A stretch of 64,000 nt of DNA from NCBI GenBank assembly GCA_001792895.1, contig MARA01000018.1, forward strand, positions 124,001 to 188,000. The letters run 5' to 3'. The stretch comes from Lentinus brumalis (Eukaryota > Basidiomycota > Agaricomycetes > Polyporales > Polyporaceae). Both the position numbers and the translations under genes were made by a program. Below the pieces are notes generated by a model. The model made no database searches. It saw only the letters and a program-made list of their open reading frames with translations, and was not told the origin of the DNA. This document shows, one piece after another, positions 61,439-64,000 of the stretch (positions within the stretch are counted from its first letter, which is position 1; each line of letters starts with the position of its first letter).

Positions 61439-62141
61439 TACTAGTAGGAAGGTTGAAGTCGGTGTCGCAGCAGTCCTTTGATACCGTCGTGGTGACTGCT
61501 GTCTTCGTTGTATTTCGTTGTATGTTGCATTGCTATCATGATTGTCTACGTATAGTCCTTCCTGTAACTCCCGTTGTGTATGCTATCCGTTTTCGCGCTA
61601 TGATGATGTGTAACCGCCTGCGATGAGCGAGTGACCGAGACGTCGCCGACCGCGACGACAAACGGGCGGACACTGGCAACAACAGCCATTCATTATATCG
61701 AACTGTTGCATTTACGTGCACACGAACATCCGCAACTTGCAGAGAAAGATTATTGCCTACACAATTGATCTGGCCCTGCGCAAACGGGATCCACGCGGCT
61801 TCAATGCGCACATCCCAGTCGCGTCGTCCGTTAGCCCGCTGGACGTGCCACAGTCCCCTTCCAGACCAGAAGTAGTCGGAGTACCAACGGAGTACGGTGA
61901 GACGCTGCGCGGGTCGCGTTGGATGGACCATGTGTGCGCCCATGCGGATAGATATGTGTCGTAGCTCGATATGTACTGATGCAAAGTCACTATATATACG
62001 CAAATTGGCTACGTCCATGGGTTCGGAAGCGCAAAGCACAACTATCGTGAGTTTCCTCCCTGTCACCTTTCTTCCATCGACGAGCATCCAATCTCGATTG
62101 CCCGAGTGCTTGGTCTAGGCCCTCAAAGACTGAGTCGTCGC
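61439..62141. other. Convergent intergenic region
   Basis: This lies between the end of the FunK1 gene and the stop of the membrane-protein gene. No feature is seen. Confidence 0.5.
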
Positions 62142-63259
62142 TCAGGCCTTGGGCTTCAGGTCACGGAACCGCCTATCGCCCCACAGGCCCGTCGCAAACA
62201 TGCGGCGGACATCCATCGTGAGGTGGAACGCGGCCGCAAGATACTCGGGCGCGGCGTGGAAGACGTAGAACGCGGCTTTCGCTTGAGGAGAGTTGAGCGA
62301 GCCCGGTGCGGTGGAGAGCAGCGACGTAGTCGAGAAGCGCATCACGACGAGTCGGTAGATCGCTACCGTTGACTGTCGTGGGACAAGCGGCAGTAGAGAG
62401 AACAGAACGGGCGGGCGTGAGCTGAAGTGTTGATGGCTGTAGGTGAATCGGACTTACGCAAAGGACGGCGGCGAGGACTATCCAAGCAATGGCGCTCCAT
62501 GGCACACGAGGGATGGCAAAGTATGCCCACGCCGCGCCGGCTGCGGTCGCGAGCAGCAGACCGAGGCCCAGTGCGACACTCACATACCTGAGCAAACGGG
62601 AGTGAGAATCAATGCATGGTACTCGGCATTGCGGACGAGAAATCTACGACGTACCAGAGCAGCCGTACCAGATGGCCACCCTCGCCGGAAAGGGCGCCTT
62701 GATAGTCGACACCGGCGACGACGCTCACGCTCATCGCCACCCAGAGCAGAAGCGTCGTCGCGACCACTAGGCCACGGATCCATGCCCGTGTGCGTGGGTG
62801 GTCCTCGAAGCCTGCGAAGCCCTCGACGGCAAGTCCATCGCCGCTTGGGAGAGAGGTATCTGACTCGGAGCTGGAAGTCGAGTCTAGGTTTTTATCCTTC
62901 TCCGACTTCAACTTCGCCTCGATGGCCAGCACGTCGGATCCTTTGGTTGCCTGGACGAGAACGGAACGAGCGAGTTGGACGACGCCCATGCCGATGGAGT
63001 TGAACGTTGCGGGGCTCATGGGACTCGGGGGTCCGTCGTCGTCGTCGTCTCTGGTACTCCCGGGGCCGGTACGCGGTGTTGACCCGAGAACAGGTCCGCG
63101 TCGCTCGCTGTCGACGGGTAGTGCGCGGCCGCGGCTCACCGGCCTCCCGACGGGTCGTCGTCCCGCCGTTGCTGTACATGTCGCCCCCGGGACGCCCTCG
63201 CAACGCAGAGAGCGGGTGCAGGCTGTCCTGCGTCGTACATGTAAGTACCATTCATGCAT
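62142..63259 (-). CDS. Multi-span membrane protein (5' end unresolved)
   Basis: The clear exons on the minus strand are about 63259-62655, 62587-62458 and 62281-62142, joined in phase. They encode a disordered stretch, MSPATFNSIGMGVVQLARS, a charged Ser-rich linker (SEKDKNLDSTSSSESD), then hydrophobic spans GLVVATTLLLWVAMSVSVVA, SVALGLGLLLATAAGAAWAY and AIAWIVLAAVLC, and a final segment KAAFYVFHAAPEYLAAAFHL ending in GLWGDRRF. The layout resembles uncharacterised fungal multi-span proteins. N-terminal exons probably lie further upstream toward the window edge. A decayed paralogue lies at 56.3-57.0 kb. Confidence 0.6.
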
Positions 63260-64000
63260 CTGCTCGGACTTCCACTCACACGACGCTCCAGCCAGCTCGA
63301 AGCTCGCCCGACACCTGCTTCATATCGAGTGAGTGCCCGTCTCGTCCGCGCCCTGCGTCCCCCATCTGTGTCTGATCCAGGGTCCGTGCTCCAGGCGGCG
63401 AGACCGCTGCAGGAGGGACGGGTCCGGGTGTTGACGTTGACTGTGCGGGAGTCGGCGGCACGCTCGTCTCCCGCCGCCCGAGTTCGTCTCCCATCGGCCG
63501 GTTCACGGCTCGAGCGCGAGCTGTGGCTCTCCCGGTCGCGTCCCGCGTCTCGCATGCCGCTGCGCCGACCCGGGCTCTCGAGTCGAGGATCTGGGCGGAC
63601 GTCGGTCTTGAGGGAGGGCAGCGGCGGGTGTCGAGAGCCACTGCGGGCCGCGCGGCGTGGAGATGCGGACGAGGGTGGCAGATGGAGGGACGGGACGGGG
63701 ACGGTTGGCGGTGAGTCTTCCGGACTGCGTCGGGTCCTGCAGCGTCTGACGAGATCCGCAGAAACGCGGTCTCCCGGGGCGGCGCTGTTGAAGGAGTCGG
63801 CGAGCGCGAGCAGGCTCCCAGCGCAGCCTTGGCCACCGCGCGGCTGCGTCCGGTACGAGCCGCTGGGTTTGTGTCAGCCCTCGCTGCCTGTGGTGTCTGC
63901 CTCGACGTACCTCCCGGCACTCACCCGGGTCTCCTGGGAGGGTATGGCGTCCCATACGCAGAGGTATCGCGGGGATGGAGTAGCGAGAGTTGGCGGGATG
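63260..64000. other. Window edge, probable upstream exons
   Basis: Open minus-strand frames here (for example 63920-63276) are Pro/Ser/Thr/Arg-rich and could be disordered N-terminal exons of the membrane protein, but I cannot fix splice sites. Confidence 0.3.

Overview
Eukaryotic nuclear DNA from a mushroom-forming basidiomycete (Agaricomycetes, probably polypore-like). The reasons are genes broken by many 45-60 nt GT-AG introns, members of the basidiomycete-expanded FunK1 kinase and F-box families, nuclear tRNA-Glu and tRNA-Thr genes (the latter with an intron), a nuclear gene for a small cytochrome c oxidase subunit, and Ty1/copia and LINE-type elements. The species was not identified.

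Left part (about 2-22.2 kb, with related genes at 30-36.7 kb) is an unusual island of compact, multi-exon, mostly TATA-driven genes without housekeeping character. It holds a MYND-finger protein, a 5-hmdU-DNA-kinase-type helical domain fused to a chromodomain, an F-box/nucleotidyltransferase-fold protein, a zinc-binding disordered protein, two unrecognised proteins, a complete but very divergent ribonucleotide reductase large subunit (13 exons, 807 aa, all catalytic residues present), a RING-finger protein, a Zn2Cys6-like protein, and a pair of Pol III tRNA-like genes. A nucleotide-supply enzyme beside a thymine-hypermodification-type domain carrying a chromatin reader is the main candidate for an undescribed system (nucleotide or DNA-base modification linked to chromatin). 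That link is inference from neighbourhood.

The island is interrupted by a deleted copia element (22.5-24.8 kb) and a LINE-type ORF1/gag gene without a reverse transcriptase (27.1-29.7 kb).

Right part (37-64 kb) is ordinary fungal sequence: a PxpA/LamB-type 5-oxoprolinase subunit, an FAD monooxygenase, a large F-box protein, tRNA-Glu, an extended SDR reductase, a secreted GH16 glucanase, Cox8, tRNA-Thr, a disordered basic protein, and a segmental duplication of a FunK1 kinase plus a convergent membrane-protein gene, with one decayed copy and one better-preserved copy.

Several otherwise good genes are broken by single-base losses, six of them at runs of C or G. These may be base-calling undercalls and not true pseudogenes. 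Exon models were built by eye from splice consensus, reading phase and family similarity; no database search was run.
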